DNA from: Rhodovulum sp. MB263
GTDB taxonomy: Bacteria > Pseudomonadota > Alphaproteobacteria > Rhodobacterales > Rhodobacteraceae
Reading direction: 5' to 3'
NCBI RefSeq assembly: GCF_002073975.1
Contig: NZ_CP020384.1
Coordinates: 868,001 to 932,000 of the forward strand
DNA length: 64,000 nucleotides
Shown piece after piece: positions 24,115-32,404 of the stretch (positions are counted from its first letter, which is position 1; every line of letters begins with the position of its first letter). The notes under the pieces are model-generated. The model had not been told where the DNA came from. It searched no databases and saw nothing but the letters and a program-made list of their open reading frames with translations. The position numbers and the translations under genes are program-made.

Positions 24115-24218
24115 GACGGCTTGCCAATCCGAAGAGCCAGCGGCCGAGCAGCAGCTACCTCGCCGCCGCTCCCTCGGCGCAACCGCAACAGCCCCCCAAA
24201 GCTCAGGTGTCAGAATGA
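24111..24218 (+). CDS. 35-residue basic peptide of the phage operon
   Basis: A very short gene (MRRLANPKSQRPSSSYLAAA, then a Pro/Gln-rich tail). ATG overlaps the TGA of the previous gene and its TGA overlaps the ATG of the protease gene (ATGA on both sides), which is why I accept it as translated. Function is unknown. Confidence 0.45.
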   Translation: MRRLANPKSQRPSSSYLAAAPSAQPQQPPKAQVSE

Positions 24219-24817
24219 CCGAAACCCTTCATATCTACGGGCCGATTGGCGAGGGCGAGAATACCCCGCCCCGGATCGGCGCGTTCCTGGACGACAATGC
24301 GGGCGTGCCGGTGGTGATCGCCGTCAATTCCTATGGCGGGATTGCCTCGGACGGGGCCGCGATCCTGGCCCAGCTCGACCGGCACGGGCAGGTCCGGGTG
24401 GAAGTGTTGGGCGTGGCGGCGTCTGCCGCGTCGCTCCTGGTGATGGGGGCGGCCGAGATCGCCATGCACCGCGCGGCGCATCTGATGATCCATGAGCCGT
24501 CCAATCTTGCCTGGGGAACCGCAGACGACCTGCGCCGCGAGGCGGGCATGCTGGACAAGATTTCCGAAACCTATGCGCAGGCCTACGCCCGCGCCACGGG
24601 CCATCCGGTCGAGCGTATCCGCGCCTGGATGGCGGCGGAAACCTGGATGACCGCCGACGAGGCTTTGGCGCTCAACTTCTGCGACGGCCTCTTTGGCGAT
24701 GATGACGCTCTCCAATCCGAGCCGGTGGCCGCGTTCGACTACACGCGCTTCAAGGCCCCGCCGCCCGAGCTGGTGCGGCTCGCGGTGCGGAATGGCTGGG
24801 CTGGAAACGCGGCCTGA
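24215..24817 (+). CDS. ClpP-like phage head maturation protease
   Basis: A 200-residue serine protease of the ClpP/crotonase fold that trims capsid proteins during head assembly. The expected marks are PVVIAVNSYGGIASDGAAIL for the oxyanion region, GVAASAASLLVMGA with the nucleophilic Ser, and MHRAAHLMIHEPSN with the catalytic His region. The C-terminal part (LDKISETYAQAYARATGHP, then MTADEALALNFCDGLFGDD) is typical of phage versions. Its 3' half is duplicated at 4.7-5.0 kb. Confidence 0.85.
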   Translation: MTETLHIYGPIGEGENTPPRIGAFLDDNAGVPVVIAVNSYGGIASDGAAILAQLDRHGQVRVEVLGVAASAASLLVMGAAEIAMHRAAHLMIHEPSNLAWGTADDLRREAGMLDKISETYAQAYARATGHPVERIRAWMAAETWMTADEALALNFCDGLFGDDDALQSEPVAAFDYTRFKAPPPELVRLAVRNGWAGNAA

Positions 24818-25780
24818 GGCCGTTGCAGAGGAACGAGCGGCCATGACCAAAGATCCGACAAAAGGGACCGAAGGCGCTTCCGAGGGCGCGGTCAGCCATC
24901 TTTATGGCAATCGTGCGCGCTTGAAGCCCCGCGCCCTGTCCTTGCTGGGGGCCACGACCTGGGCGGCGGATCTGTCGCCCTGTCTGGACCGCCCGTATCT
25001 GGTGAAGGGCTGGCTTGACCAGTCGGCCCTGTCCGTCCTCTACGGCCCGTCCAACAGCGGAAAATCCTTCCTTGCCCTGGATCTGGCGCACCATGTCGCC
25101 AAGGGCCGCAGCTGGGGAAACCGGCGCGTGAACAAGGGCCGCGTGCTCTACATCGCGGCCGAGGGCGGCGGCGGCTTCGCCAACCGGGTGGCGGCGCTCG
25201 ATGAGCCCGAATTCTTCGTGCTGTCGATCCCGGTCACGCTGACCGGGCCGGACAGCGCGGCGGCGCCACTGACCGAGGTGCTGCAACACCTTGCCGCCGT
25301 GGGCGGCGCGGGCTTCGACATGATCGTCATCGACACGATGGCGCGGGTGATGGGGGGCCGGGATGAGAACGCGGCTCCCGATATTGCCGACCTGGTGCGC
25401 AATCTCGACCTGATCCGGCGCGTCACCGGGGCGCATGTCATGCTGGTGCACCATACCGGCAAGGACACCGGGCGCGGGGCGCGGGGGCATTCGTCCCTTC
25501 GTGCCGCAATCGACACCGAAATAGAACTGTCCCGCGACGACCTGGGGCAGATCACCGCCGAAGTGACAAAGCAGCGCGACGGGCCGACCGGCTATCGCTT
25601 CTGCTATCAGCTCCGGCAGGTCGAGCTTGGTCTCGACCAGGACGGCGACCCCGTCACGACCTGTCTGGTTGACCCGGCGGTGCCCGCAGAGGCGGGACGC
25701 GCGGGCGTGAGCGAAGCGGCGCGAAAGGCCCTGTCGCTCCTCAACAGGCTGATCGAGGAGCGTGGCGAGGCTCACCGCAA
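24517..25780 (+). repeat. 1264-bp segment duplicated in inverted orientation at 3703-4966
   Basis: This is the intact-gene partner of the left repeat. It spans from within the protease gene to within the ATPase gene, so its ends fall inside coding sequence on this side. That indicates the left copy is the recombined one. Confidence 0.9.
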
Positions 25781-25967
25781 GCCGCAATATCCGAGCCACG
25801 CTGGCGTGAGCTTCGATCTGTGGCGCGATGCCTGCATGACAGAGGGCGAGCTTTCCTCCTCCGAAAACCGGGACACGCGCAAGCGGGCCTTCAATCGGTG
25901 CAGGGAAGAGCTTGAAACCGCGCGGGAAATCGTCGTGCGGGACGACCTGGTGTGGGTGGTGCAATGA
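24843..25967 (+). CDS. RepA-like AAA ATPase
   Basis: A 374-residue hexameric-ATPase type protein (AAA_25/RepA family) likely to load or act as replicative helicase, or to serve as a phage DNA-handling ATPase. P-loop GPSNSGKS lies near residues 68-75, GFDMIVIDTMARVMGG gives Walker B, and HVMLVHHTGKDTGRG is the sensor loop. A C-terminal helical segment (FDLWRDACMTEGELSS, then KRAFNRCREELETA) is missing from the truncated left copy. It follows the protease gene after 25 bases and is followed directly by repeats containing TTGTCCCGG, which could be replication-related. Confidence 0.78.
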   Translation: MTKDPTKGTEGASEGAVSHLYGNRARLKPRALSLLGATTWAADLSPCLDRPYLVKGWLDQSALSVLYGPSNSGKSFLALDLAHHVAKGRSWGNRRVNKGRVLYIAAEGGGGFANRVAALDEPEFFVLSIPVTLTGPDSAAAPLTEVLQHLAAVGGAGFDMIVIDTMARVMGGRDENAAPDIADLVRNLDLIRRVTGAHVMLVHHTGKDTGRGARGHSSLRAAIDTEIELSRDDLGQITAEVTKQRDGPTGYRFCYQLRQVELGLDQDGDPVTTCLVDPAVPAEAGRAGVSEAARKALSLLNRLIEERGEAHRKPQYPSHAGVSFDLWRDACMTEGELSSSENRDTRKRAFNRCREELETAREIVVRDDLVWVVQ

Positions 25968-26114
25968 CCGGGACAACGCATCTTGTCCCGGCCTGTCCCG
26001 CCTTGTCCCGGTGTGGTGGGACAGAGGGCTTTGTCCCGGCTTGTCCCGCTTGTCCCGGTTTCTGCCAAGGCAATGAAAATGCGGGAAAATACGCCAACCA
26101 ATCTCTTGTCCCGG
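25968..26114. repeat. Iteron-like TTGTCCCGG repeats after the RepA-like gene
   Basis: Direct copies of TTGTCCCGG or a one-base variant start at 25983, 25993 (CTGTCCCG), 26003, 26031, 26041, 26050 and 26106; one inverted copy (CCGGGACAA) lies at 25968. The first three are spaced exactly 10 bases apart, about one helical turn, as in plasmid or phage iterons. An open frame through them (from an ATG at 25964) would encode repeated VPACP-type peptides and is less likely. Confidence 0.65.
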
Positions 26115-26519
26115 TTGGTCGGGGCAAAGGCCGCACGGCGTATGGTGGACCGAACCGCAGGAGGGAAAGGGGATCCCCCCGTAGGGGGGACCCCTTCCCG
26201 CTCGGGACACGCCCGGACCCGGCGGGGCTGTCCCGGTCCCGGATCAACCATCCGGGGTCGCGGGGCGATCTGGCGTCGGTCCATGGGCAGAGAAAGCGCC
26301 AGCGCTTCGGGGCAAGGGCTGCGGTTCCCTTCAAGGGCCTCTGCAATCTCGAAAGCCGGTGGCGGGTCCTTCCTGGCATGGGTCTGCACGGGGGTAATTC
26401 GCACCCCGATGCCTCCAAGTCACTGAATAATCGAAGCCTTGTCGGTTTCGGTTGTTGTTGTTGTCCCCACGGGGACCGGCAGGGCGACCGTCTCGTCCGC
26501 ATTGAAAGCGAGGATCACC

Positions 26520-28076
26520 ATGATCGCTGAAGATACCCGGGGCGCCTTCGCCTCAAACCCCGCGCAGCACTCCGCTCTGACCGGTCGGCGCGGCGCTGGC
26601 ATCGCGCGGGCCGAGGGCACTCCCTCGGGGGTGCCCGCCAGCGGGTCGGCCAGCGCGGCCCGGAATGGCCAGCCCTCCGCCCGCCACCTGGCGCAAATGC
26701 GCGGCGCGGCATTCAAGGCCGGGCTCTCGGCCGAGTTCGCGGATCTGATGGCCGAAACCGGCGTCAGCGCGGCGCAGGCCGAGGCCGTCGCGTCGGGGCT
26801 GGCCGAGTTTCAGAAGGTTTCCGCGCCCTTCGTTCAGGGGGAGCAGCTTGACCATGCGGCGCTGATGTCGATCGCGAAACGCGCGGCGATGGCGGGTCTC
26901 GCTCTGCCGGAGACCGACGCGGCGGCGATCACCAAGGAAATCGCCCGGGTCGCCGCGAACGAGGCCATGGCGCTCATGGCCAGCAACGAGCCGCCGATCC
27001 GCCCCTGCGCCATCGGCATCGGTCAGGAAGCGCCGTCTCGGGCCGACGCGATGGCGGATGGTCTTCTGGCGCGGATGCAGTCCGGGCATGTCCCGACCCA
27101 CGGCCGGGAGTTCGCGAACATGCGGCTCGATGACCTTGCGAGGCTGTCGGCCGGCAGCAGCTTCCTCCGGGGGCAGCGCCATGCCGTGATGTGGGGTGGT
27201 GCGATGGGCGCCGACGATTTCAAGACGGCCCTGGCGATTGCCTCGAACAAGGTGCTGCTGGCGGCCTACGAGGCCGCAGAGTCGCAGATCAAGAAGGCCT
27301 CCCGCGAAGTCTCGGCCCCGGATTTCCGGCCGATCAACACCGTTCGCGTCTCGGGCGGCGTCGAGCTGGCGAAGGTGCTGGAAAACGGCGAGTTCGGGCA
27401 AGGCCAGATCACCGATGCGGGCGAGGCCTTCGTGCTGGAAACCTATGGCAAGATCTTCACCCTGACCCGGCAGGCCATCGTGAACGATGACCTCCGTGCT
27501 TTCGAGCAGAGCTCGCGGTTGTTCGGTCAGGGTGCGGCGCTCACCGAGGCGCGCATCTTCGCCGGGCTCCTCGAGGCGAATGGCGGCGCGGGTCCGGCCA
27601 TGTCGGATGGAAAGACCCTCTTCCATGCCGGTCATGGCAACCTGGCCGAGACCGGTGCGGCTCTCTCCATCGGCTCGCTGTCCCTCGCGCGCACCGCGAT
27701 GCGTCGCCAGAAGGGGCTGGCGGGCGAGGCGATCCGGGTGGACCCCGCGCTTCTGATCGTGCCGCCCGAGCTGGAAACGCAGGCGGAACGGCTGGTAGCC
27801 GAAATCTCGGCCGCGTCGGCCGACGATGTGAACCCGTTCCAGCAGAAGCTGACGGTTCTGGCCGATGCCAACCTGACGGACCCGGCGGCCTGGTACATCG
27901 CCGCCCTGCCGGGCCGTCCCGATGCGTTGCAGCACGCCTATCTGGACGGGGCTTCGGGGCCGCAGATCTTCACCCGCGACGGCTTCGAGACCGATGCCAG
28001 CGAGTTCAAGGTGCGCCTCGATTTCGGGGCCGGGTTCGTCGATCACCGCGCCTGGTACAAGAACCCCGGCGCGTGA
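26520..28076 (+). CDS. Phage major capsid protein (Mu gpT-like)
   Basis: A 518-residue protein. The N-terminal ~180 residues are a helical, Ala-rich scaffold-like segment (ARHLAQMRGAAFKAGLSAEF, then EFQKVSAPFVQGEQLDHAAL). The C-terminal part has the Mu-like major head pattern: FRPINTVRVSGGVELAKVLE, FVLETYGKIFTLTRQAIVND, PAMSDGKTLFHAGHGNLAET, then QKLTVLADANLTDPAAWYI. In related phages a protease and capsid are fused; here the protease is a separate gene. ATG 26520 follows a GAGGATCACC site. The open frame continues upstream to 26439, so a longer N-terminus cannot be excluded. Confidence 0.78.
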   Translation: MIAEDTRGAFASNPAQHSALTGRRGAGIARAEGTPSGVPASGSASAARNGQPSARHLAQMRGAAFKAGLSAEFADLMAETGVSAAQAEAVASGLAEFQKVSAPFVQGEQLDHAALMSIAKRAAMAGLALPETDAAAITKEIARVAANEAMALMASNEPPIRPCAIGIGQEAPSRADAMADGLLARMQSGHVPTHGREFANMRLDDLARLSAGSSFLRGQRHAVMWGGAMGADDFKTALAIASNKVLLAAYEAAESQIKKASREVSAPDFRPINTVRVSGGVELAKVLENGEFGQGQITDAGEAFVLETYGKIFTLTRQAIVNDDLRAFEQSSRLFGQGAALTEARIFAGLLEANGGAGPAMSDGKTLFHAGHGNLAETGAALSIGSLSLARTAMRRQKGLAGEAIRVDPALLIVPPELETQAERLVAEISAASADDVNPFQQKLTVLADANLTDPAAWYIAALPGRPDALQHAYLDGASGPQIFTRDGFETDASEFKVRLDFGAGFVDHRAWYKNPGA

Positions 28077-28659
28077 TCCGGCAATCCGCCCAAAAGGATG
28101 CTCAGAGCCGCGTGCGGCGGCTCTGACGCGGCAGGGGTGATCGCACCTGGCGGGAGGGGTCCGCAAACGCGATTGGGGCAAGTCGGCGAGTGTCCCGCAT
28201 GGTGGGCGAAGAACCCCGACAGCCCGCGGCCTGGGTTTTCGTCAGGGCGCGGCGGGCATCGGGCCGGGGTGCGGAAACGCCCCGGCCTGTCTTCGAGCAG
28301 CCGATGTGCAGATCAGGACACCAGTTCGGCCGCGCCGTGGTCCAATTTTCCGAATGCTGTGCTCGCCGCCAGCGACGGCAATTCGTAGGGAGCTGCCAGT
28401 CCATGGGAGATGCCCGCATAGAAGTTCAGCGCAGGAAGCATACCTTCCTGTGTGCCAGCAATTACACCACCGCCGCAATTGCAGGACCGAGCCTTGCATC
28501 ACCGACCTGTAGGGCAGGCACGAGCAACAGTATCGGGAAGCGCGTACCTCACATTTCTTGTGCACACGGCACCCATCTGATTTAAAGCAATGGTGCGCTG
28601 CCCGCCATTACTTTGGGGAATGGCCCGACAATAAGCATATGAGCAACCGGAGACAGCCA
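28077..28659. other. Intergenic region between capsid and ParA-like gene
   Basis: About 580 bases with no supportable gene. A perfect hairpin (CAGAGCCGC, 5-base loop, GCGGCTCTG) at 28103-28125 follows the capsid stop and may end that transcript. GC content falls towards the right, marking the edge of the inserted cargo near 28.3-28.6 kb. Confidence 0.5.
28103..28125 (+). terminator. Hairpin after capsid gene
   Basis: CAGAGCCGC and GCGGCTCTG form a perfect 9-bp stem with loop GTGCG, 27 bases after the capsid stop. There is no T-run, so factor-independent termination is uncertain. Confidence 0.45.
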
Positions 28660-29739
28660 ATGGCCCGCAGAATACTACTCTTCAACCACAAAGGTGGCGT
28701 GGGGAAGACGACTACAGCATACAACATCGGCTGGAAGCTGACACAGCAAGGGCATCGGGTGCTTCTTGTAGACGGCGACTCGCAAGTAAATCTTACCGCG
28801 AGAGCACTCGGCGAGCGTTTTGAAGAATATTATGAAGATGACGGAACGCGTTCGTCCAATATCTACGATGCTGTCCGCCCTGTATTCGAAGGCCGACCAA
28901 ATCCTATCGAAGGGTTCACCTGCCCTACTGCGGAGAACAACGACAGCTTGTTTGTTTTGCCTGGGCACCCAGATTTGTCGGCCCTTGAAGGGCAGATAAG
29001 CTTGGCACAAGAAACGCGTGGCACCCTTTCGGTAACGAGAAACCTTCCCGGGGCCTTGCACCAGCTAATTTCACTTATCGAGAAAACTCATGAAGTTGAC
29101 TTTAGTATCGTTGACATCAACCCCGGTCTGGGCGCCCTGAATCAAAACTTCTTCATGATAAGCCAAGCATTCATCGTTCCTACTAACCCAGACCCGTTCT
29201 CTCTTATGTCGCTGAAGACCCTGGGACTCGAAATTGAAAAGTGGGTAAACTGGAAACAGAGGTTCGGAGATGCGTTTCTTGACGCCACCTACCCGCTACC
29301 CGAAGGGTGGGCAAAATTCCTTGGCGCAGTTCATTCTCGCTTTAACAGACACAAGAGTAAAGCTGCTGGACGGTATCACGAACGTTTAACCTCGATCGAT
29401 GAACGGATTGAACAAGAATTCGTGCCTAGGATGGAAGCTGCGCAAGCTCTTTTCGATCAGGTAGCTTACGGGACCGCATCCGAAATTCAACTTCCTGCGG
29501 ATGCAACAGATCCCGACAAGCGCCGAATTTACGCACTTGCTCGCGTTCCGGATTTTGCGCAGGCAGTTCATATTGCTACCGAAGTTGGAAAACCGGTTTT
29601 CTGCATTGATCAAGCTGATCTTAAGTATGTCGGACTTCGCGGAAATGTGAAAGACAGCGTCGAAGCGAATGTAAAGGTCTTCGATGAAATTTTCGACGGA
29701 ATCTGCAAAAAAGTCACCACGATTCTAAATTATGACTAA
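28660..29739 (+). CDS. ParA-family ATPase paired with HEPN protein
   Basis: A 359-residue P-loop ATPase. It opens MARRILLFNHKGGVGKTTTA with the deviant Walker A (KGGVGKTT), followed by VLLVDGDSQVNLTA (A') and FSIVDINPGLGALNQNFF (Walker B region). A large insert and C-terminal part (RFNRHKSKAAGRYHERL, RIEQEFVPRMEAAQALF) go beyond a plasmid ParA, and no ParB gene or parS-like site is visible. An ATG seven codons upstream is possible, but CGGAGA supports this one. The last 8 bases overlap the HEPN gene. Low GC compared with the phage genes points to separate origin. Confidence 0.75.
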   Translation: MARRILLFNHKGGVGKTTTAYNIGWKLTQQGHRVLLVDGDSQVNLTARALGERFEEYYEDDGTRSSNIYDAVRPVFEGRPNPIEGFTCPTAENNDSLFVLPGHPDLSALEGQISLAQETRGTLSVTRNLPGALHQLISLIEKTHEVDFSIVDINPGLGALNQNFFMISQAFIVPTNPDPFSLMSLKTLGLEIEKWVNWKQRFGDAFLDATYPLPEGWAKFLGAVHSRFNRHKSKAAGRYHERLTSIDERIEQEFVPRMEAAQALFDQVAYGTASEIQLPADATDPDKRRIYALARVPDFAQAVHIATEVGKPVFCIDQADLKYVGLRGNVKDSVEANVKVFDEIFDGICKKVTTILNYD

Positions 29740-30355
29740 TGCAGCGGGAGTCCTTGAGCGGAATTTAAGAGAAGCCGAGATATGCTTGGAGAACTTCGAC
29801 GCGACCAATCAGGACTTTGCTTTGCGGCACGTATGGATTACATGCGTTTCGGCTTTTGATCTGTACATGACTGAAATGGTTTCAGAGGTAGGCATTCGTC
29901 TGATCGACCGTGACCCTCCGACGCTTACGAACAACTTGCGGCAAGTTTCTGTTCGACTTGAAAGTATGTTTGGCATAGAGGAGCAGACGCCTGCCGAACG
30001 CCTTTTGTTCTTTCGGGATAGCATCTACTCCACCATCCAGTACAAATCGTTTTATCGGCCAGACGGCGTTTCGGAGGCTCTTAGCTATGTTTGGACCTGC
30101 CCCGCAAAAGAGAAATGGGCGAGAGTTCTCTCCGGAATGCAGGAAACGGGCCGTTATCTGTCTCGAACCGAACAAGACATCAGAGCCGAGCTAACGTTGA
30201 TTGGTGACCGCAGAGATCTCATAGCTCACTCCATGGACACGCCTCCAGGCGCCCAACGGCCAAACCCGGTATCACGAGAAGATGCAGCTTCAGTGATTGA
30301 GTTCTTTCGCGACATAGTTAACGCTATAGACGCGGAAACTGAAAGACAGCTTTAG
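29732..30355 (+). CDS. HEPN-domain protein, putative RNase toxin
   Basis: A 207-residue all-helical protein with the HEPN RNase motif R-x4-H: R161 and H166 in GDRRDLIAHSMD. Upstream helices (LREAEICLENFDATNQDF, then RHVWITCVSAFDLYMTEMVS) match the MAE_28990/RiboL-PSP class of HEPN proteins with an N-terminal helical bundle. HEPN proteins cut RNA and act as toxins in toxin-antitoxin and anti-phage systems. It overlaps the ParA-like gene by 8 bases, so the ATPase may gate or sense for the nuclease. The HEPN class is assigned by eye. Confidence 0.65.
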   Translation: MTNAAGVLERNLREAEICLENFDATNQDFALRHVWITCVSAFDLYMTEMVSEVGIRLIDRDPPTLTNNLRQVSVRLESMFGIEEQTPAERLLFFRDSIYSTIQYKSFYRPDGVSEALSYVWTCPAKEKWARVLSGMQETGRYLSRTEQDIRAELTLIGDRRDLIAHSMDTPPGAQRPNPVSREDAASVIEFFRDIVNAIDAETERQL

Positions 30356-30485
30356 GCACAACTCTTCAGCTAGACACCCCCTTGCTTGCGTAATTGCTGG
30401 GCAAGCCACTGAGCTTACGGCTCCGGTAGGACGCGTCAGGGGTCGTGAGTGAGGGTTTCTGCTTTGGTCTATATCTTAACCTTCG

Positions 30486-30506
30486 CTCACCCGATAAGAG
30501 GGTGAG
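30486..30506. terminator. Hairpin between HEPN and XRE genes
   Basis: CTCACCC and GGGTGAG pair with a 7-base loop between two convergent genes. No T-run follows on either strand, so it is a possible bidirectional terminator only. Confidence 0.4.
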
Positions 30507-30520
30507 TAAGGGCTAATTGT

Positions 30521-30748
30521 TCACTTCTTAAGCCGAACCCCTGGCCCGCCGCCGTTCTCGGGAATGAACTCGACACCGGCGGCCTCGAAGGCAGATTGCA
30601 GCTTTCGGAGCGTCTCCGCCTGGCCGCCTGACTGACCGTTCTCAAAGCGGCTGATGGTCATGGTCGAGACGCCGGACAGCTCAGCGACTTCGCGAACTCC
30701 GAGTCGAAGGGCGGCCCGCGCCATGCGGCATTGCTCATGTGTTATCAT
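30521..30748 (-). CDS. XRE-family regulator of element B
   Basis: A 75-residue helix-turn-helix protein (CRMARAALRLGVREVAELSG, then VSTMTISRFENGQSG) ending FIPENGGGPGVRLKK, nearly the same tail as the element-A repressor. The start is taken at MITHEQC because an operator dyad lies directly upstream. It is divergent from the small genes on the right, giving a phage-type switch. Confidence 0.8.
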   Translation of the reverse strand: MITHEQCRMARAALRLGVREVAELSGVSTMTISRFENGQSGGQAETLRKLQSAFEAAGVEFIPENGGGPGVRLKK

Positions 30749-30749
30749 G

Positions 30750-30810
30750 GTATTCGAAACTGTTGACAGGGTATGCAGTGTGTGTTTTGAATACAGTGTA
30801 TTCGAAACTG
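30750..30810. promoter_or_regulatory. Operator/promoter region of the XRE switch
   Basis: GTATTCGAAACTG occurs twice in direct orientation (30750 and 30798), the second overlapping the dyad GAATACAGTGTATTC (30789-30803). TTGACA at 30763 is a candidate -35 for rightward transcription. The layout fits repressor control of both directions. Confidence 0.65.
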
Positions 30811-30834
30811 ACACCTCTGACAACGGAGCCCAGA

Positions 30835-31026
30835 ATGCCGAACCCGTTTCCGGCAGCCGTCACGGCTTTGCCTGCTGCCCGCCTTTATGAGATCCACGAC
30901 TGCTTGGCCCTCGCTCTCGATGCCACGGAGCGGCCGGGCCGATACTCTCAGAGCGAGCGCGAGGCCCGCAGCTATCTGCGCACGGCCCTGAGGCACACCC
31001 TCCACCTCATGGAGACGAGGGCATGA
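30835..31026 (+). CDS. Small phage protein of unknown function
   Basis: A 63-residue helical protein (AARLYEIHDCLALALDATER, then EREARSYLRTALRHTLHLME). The family is not recognised. It is the first gene right of the operator and its stop overlaps the next start. Confidence 0.5.
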   Translation: MPNPFPAAVTALPAARLYEIHDCLALALDATERPGRYSQSEREARSYLRTALRHTLHLMETRA

Positions 31027-31385
31027 AGCGTCGGACTTTCCTCGCCGCCGCCCCGCTGGCTGTACCCACGATGACGAAGGCCGAAGCCGATCAATCGCAG
31101 ATCCTGAGGCTCTTCCATCGGCATCGTGCGATCCTCGATGCCGCCAGGCGGCATGTCTGCAATGTGACTGGAAGGGGCGAAGACGCAGAGCTGGACCTGC
31201 TCTTCTACCGGCATTCGAACAAGATCGAGGAAGAGATGATGTCTCTTCCAAGTACTTGCGCTGCCGATTTCGCAGCCAAGGTGATCGTCGAAACCGTGTG
31301 CGGACAGTGCGGCGCAGACTGGGAGACCAGCATGATCTGGAAGGAAGCGCGCCTGTTGGTCGGGGTCGCGCCGTCGGCGCGGTGA
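31023..31385 (+). CDS. Hypothetical phage protein with N-terminal signal-like segment
   Basis: A 120-residue protein that opens MKRRTFLAAAPLAVPTMTKA, which looks like a short Tat- or Sec-type export signal with a twin-Arg start. The rest is helical with four Cys residues (HVCNVTG, STCAAD, ETVCGQCGAD). I do not recognise the function. It is translationally coupled to the preceding small gene (ATGA overlap). Confidence 0.5.
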   Translation: MKRRTFLAAAPLAVPTMTKAEADQSQILRLFHRHRAILDAARRHVCNVTGRGEDAELDLLFYRHSNKIEEEMMSLPSTCAADFAAKVIVETVCGQCGADWETSMIWKEARLLVGVAPSAR

Positions 31386-31485
31386 GGAACGTTTGGTTAT
31401 TGGCGCTGCCCGTATGGATAAATCATGTGCGATGGCACACGTCTTGACTGCGAGCCCTTAGGCGGGTATCGAAATCATGTGCTTG

Positions 31486-31497
31486 GATACATGTATC
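31486..31497. promoter_or_regulatory. GATACATGTATC palindrome upstream of MerR-like gene
   Basis: A perfect 12-bp palindrome 19 bases before the start codon of the MerR-like gene. The parallel gene in element A also has a palindrome at its start, so autoregulation is likely. Confidence 0.55.
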
Positions 31498-31516
31498 GAG
31501 ATCTGGAGATCAGAAA

Positions 31517-31996
31517 ATGGAATTCACCAATCAGCGCTTCACGGTTTCCGAAGTCGCCTCACTGACCGAAACCAACCTCAACACCGTGCAGAGCTGGCGT
31601 CGCAAGGGGTTCTTCGACCTCGGGGCAAGCGAGGGCTGGCACCGCTTCACGCTGTCCGAGCTGTTTTCGGTAGCGGTCTTCGCCGAGGTCACGGGCGGGA
31701 CAGGAAATCAGGACGTTGCCTCTTCGGCCTGTTCCTTTGCCGTCCAGATGCTGGCGGAGATCATCGAAAGCAACGCCGCGCCCTACTTCGTTGGCGCCAG
31801 CCGAAAAGGGAGCGATCCCGTCATGGAAATCGCCTACGGGTCGCTCAATGTGGGCGCCACGCTTGGCAAGCTGATTTCGGAAGGGGCCGACGCCGGGGCC
31901 TACATCGTCGTCGATTATAGCGCGATCTTCTCGCGCCTGCTCAAGCGCCTTCATGCGGGCGGCTACGCGATGGAAAACCCGAACAGCAACGTCTGA
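31517..31996 (+). CDS. MerR-like phage regulator of element B
   Basis: A 159-residue protein with a winged helix-turn-helix (FTVSEVASLTETNLNTVQSW, then RRKGFFDLGASEGWHRF) and an alpha/beta C-terminal half (MEIAYGSLNVGATLGKLIS, then GAYIVVDYSAIFSRLLKRL). It parallels the 185-residue MerR-like protein of element A in fold and position but is clearly diverged. Probably it controls the excision or early genes. Confidence 0.65.
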   Translation: MEFTNQRFTVSEVASLTETNLNTVQSWRRKGFFDLGASEGWHRFTLSELFSVAVFAEVTGGTGNQDVASSACSFAVQMLAEIIESNAAPYFVGASRKGSDPVMEIAYGSLNVGATLGKLISEGADAGAYIVVDYSAIFSRLLKRLHAGGYAMENPNSNV

Positions 31997-32045
31997 CCGG
32001 CGCACTCTTCGCTCCGCCATAGAAACGCAGCAAGGAGAACTGCAC

Positions 32046-32195
32046 ATGGCCTGCAAACCGAACAGCTTCACCCAAGCAGACGTGGCGCGCGTGCTCAAAG
32101 CCTGCTGCGGCGCCGAAATCCCGATGGGTTGGGGCGAGATCGACCCGCGCACGGGCAAGATAGCCGTGATCGCGCTCGGTTTTGGGGAGGCATGA
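32046..32195 (+). CDS. Small phage protein of unknown function
   Basis: A 49-residue protein (MACKPNSFTQADVARVLKAC, then GAEIPMGWGEIDPRTGKIAV). A short helix-turn-helix-like start suggests DNA binding, but it is too small to be sure. It has AAGGAGAA before the ATG, and its stop overlaps the next start. Confidence 0.5.
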   Translation: MACKPNSFTQADVARVLKACCGAEIPMGWGEIDPRTGKIAVIALGFGEA

Positions 32196-32404
32196 CGATG
32201 GAGCGCCGTCCCGCCGCAATCCGAAAATCCGACCTGACACCCGCTTTTGAAGCTGCGAAGGCTGCGGGCTATGATCAGGTTTCCATCGTTGTGGAGACCA
32301 ATGATGGAAAGCGCTTCCTGATTACAGCCGTGGTGGCGGGCGATACCGCTACGCCGGACATGACGCCGCTTGAAAAGTGGAGGGCAGGCCGTGCCGCAAG
32401 CTGA
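32192..32404 (+). CDS. Small phage protein in front of the integrase
   Basis: A 70-residue protein (MERRPAAIRKSDLTPAFEAA, then GYDQVSIVVETNDGKRFLIT). It occupies the place of an excisionase next to the integrase but shows no clear helix-turn-helix. It overlaps the integrase start by 14 bases. GGGGAGG precedes its ATG. Confidence 0.55.
   Translation: MTMERRPAAIRKSDLTPAFEAAKAAGYDQVSIVVETNDGKRFLITAVVAGDTATPDMTPLEKWRAGRAAS

Noticed and set aside
25952-26530. Plus-strand frame of 192 codons through the TTGTCCCGG repeats
   Set aside because: The repeated Cys/Pro peptide follows from the DNA repeats and the rest is Arg/Gly-rich; treated as non-coding repeat DNA, with some doubt.
28660-29739. Plasmid partition locus (parAB)
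   Set aside because: No parB and no parS-like repeats; the overlapping partner is an HEPN-type protein.
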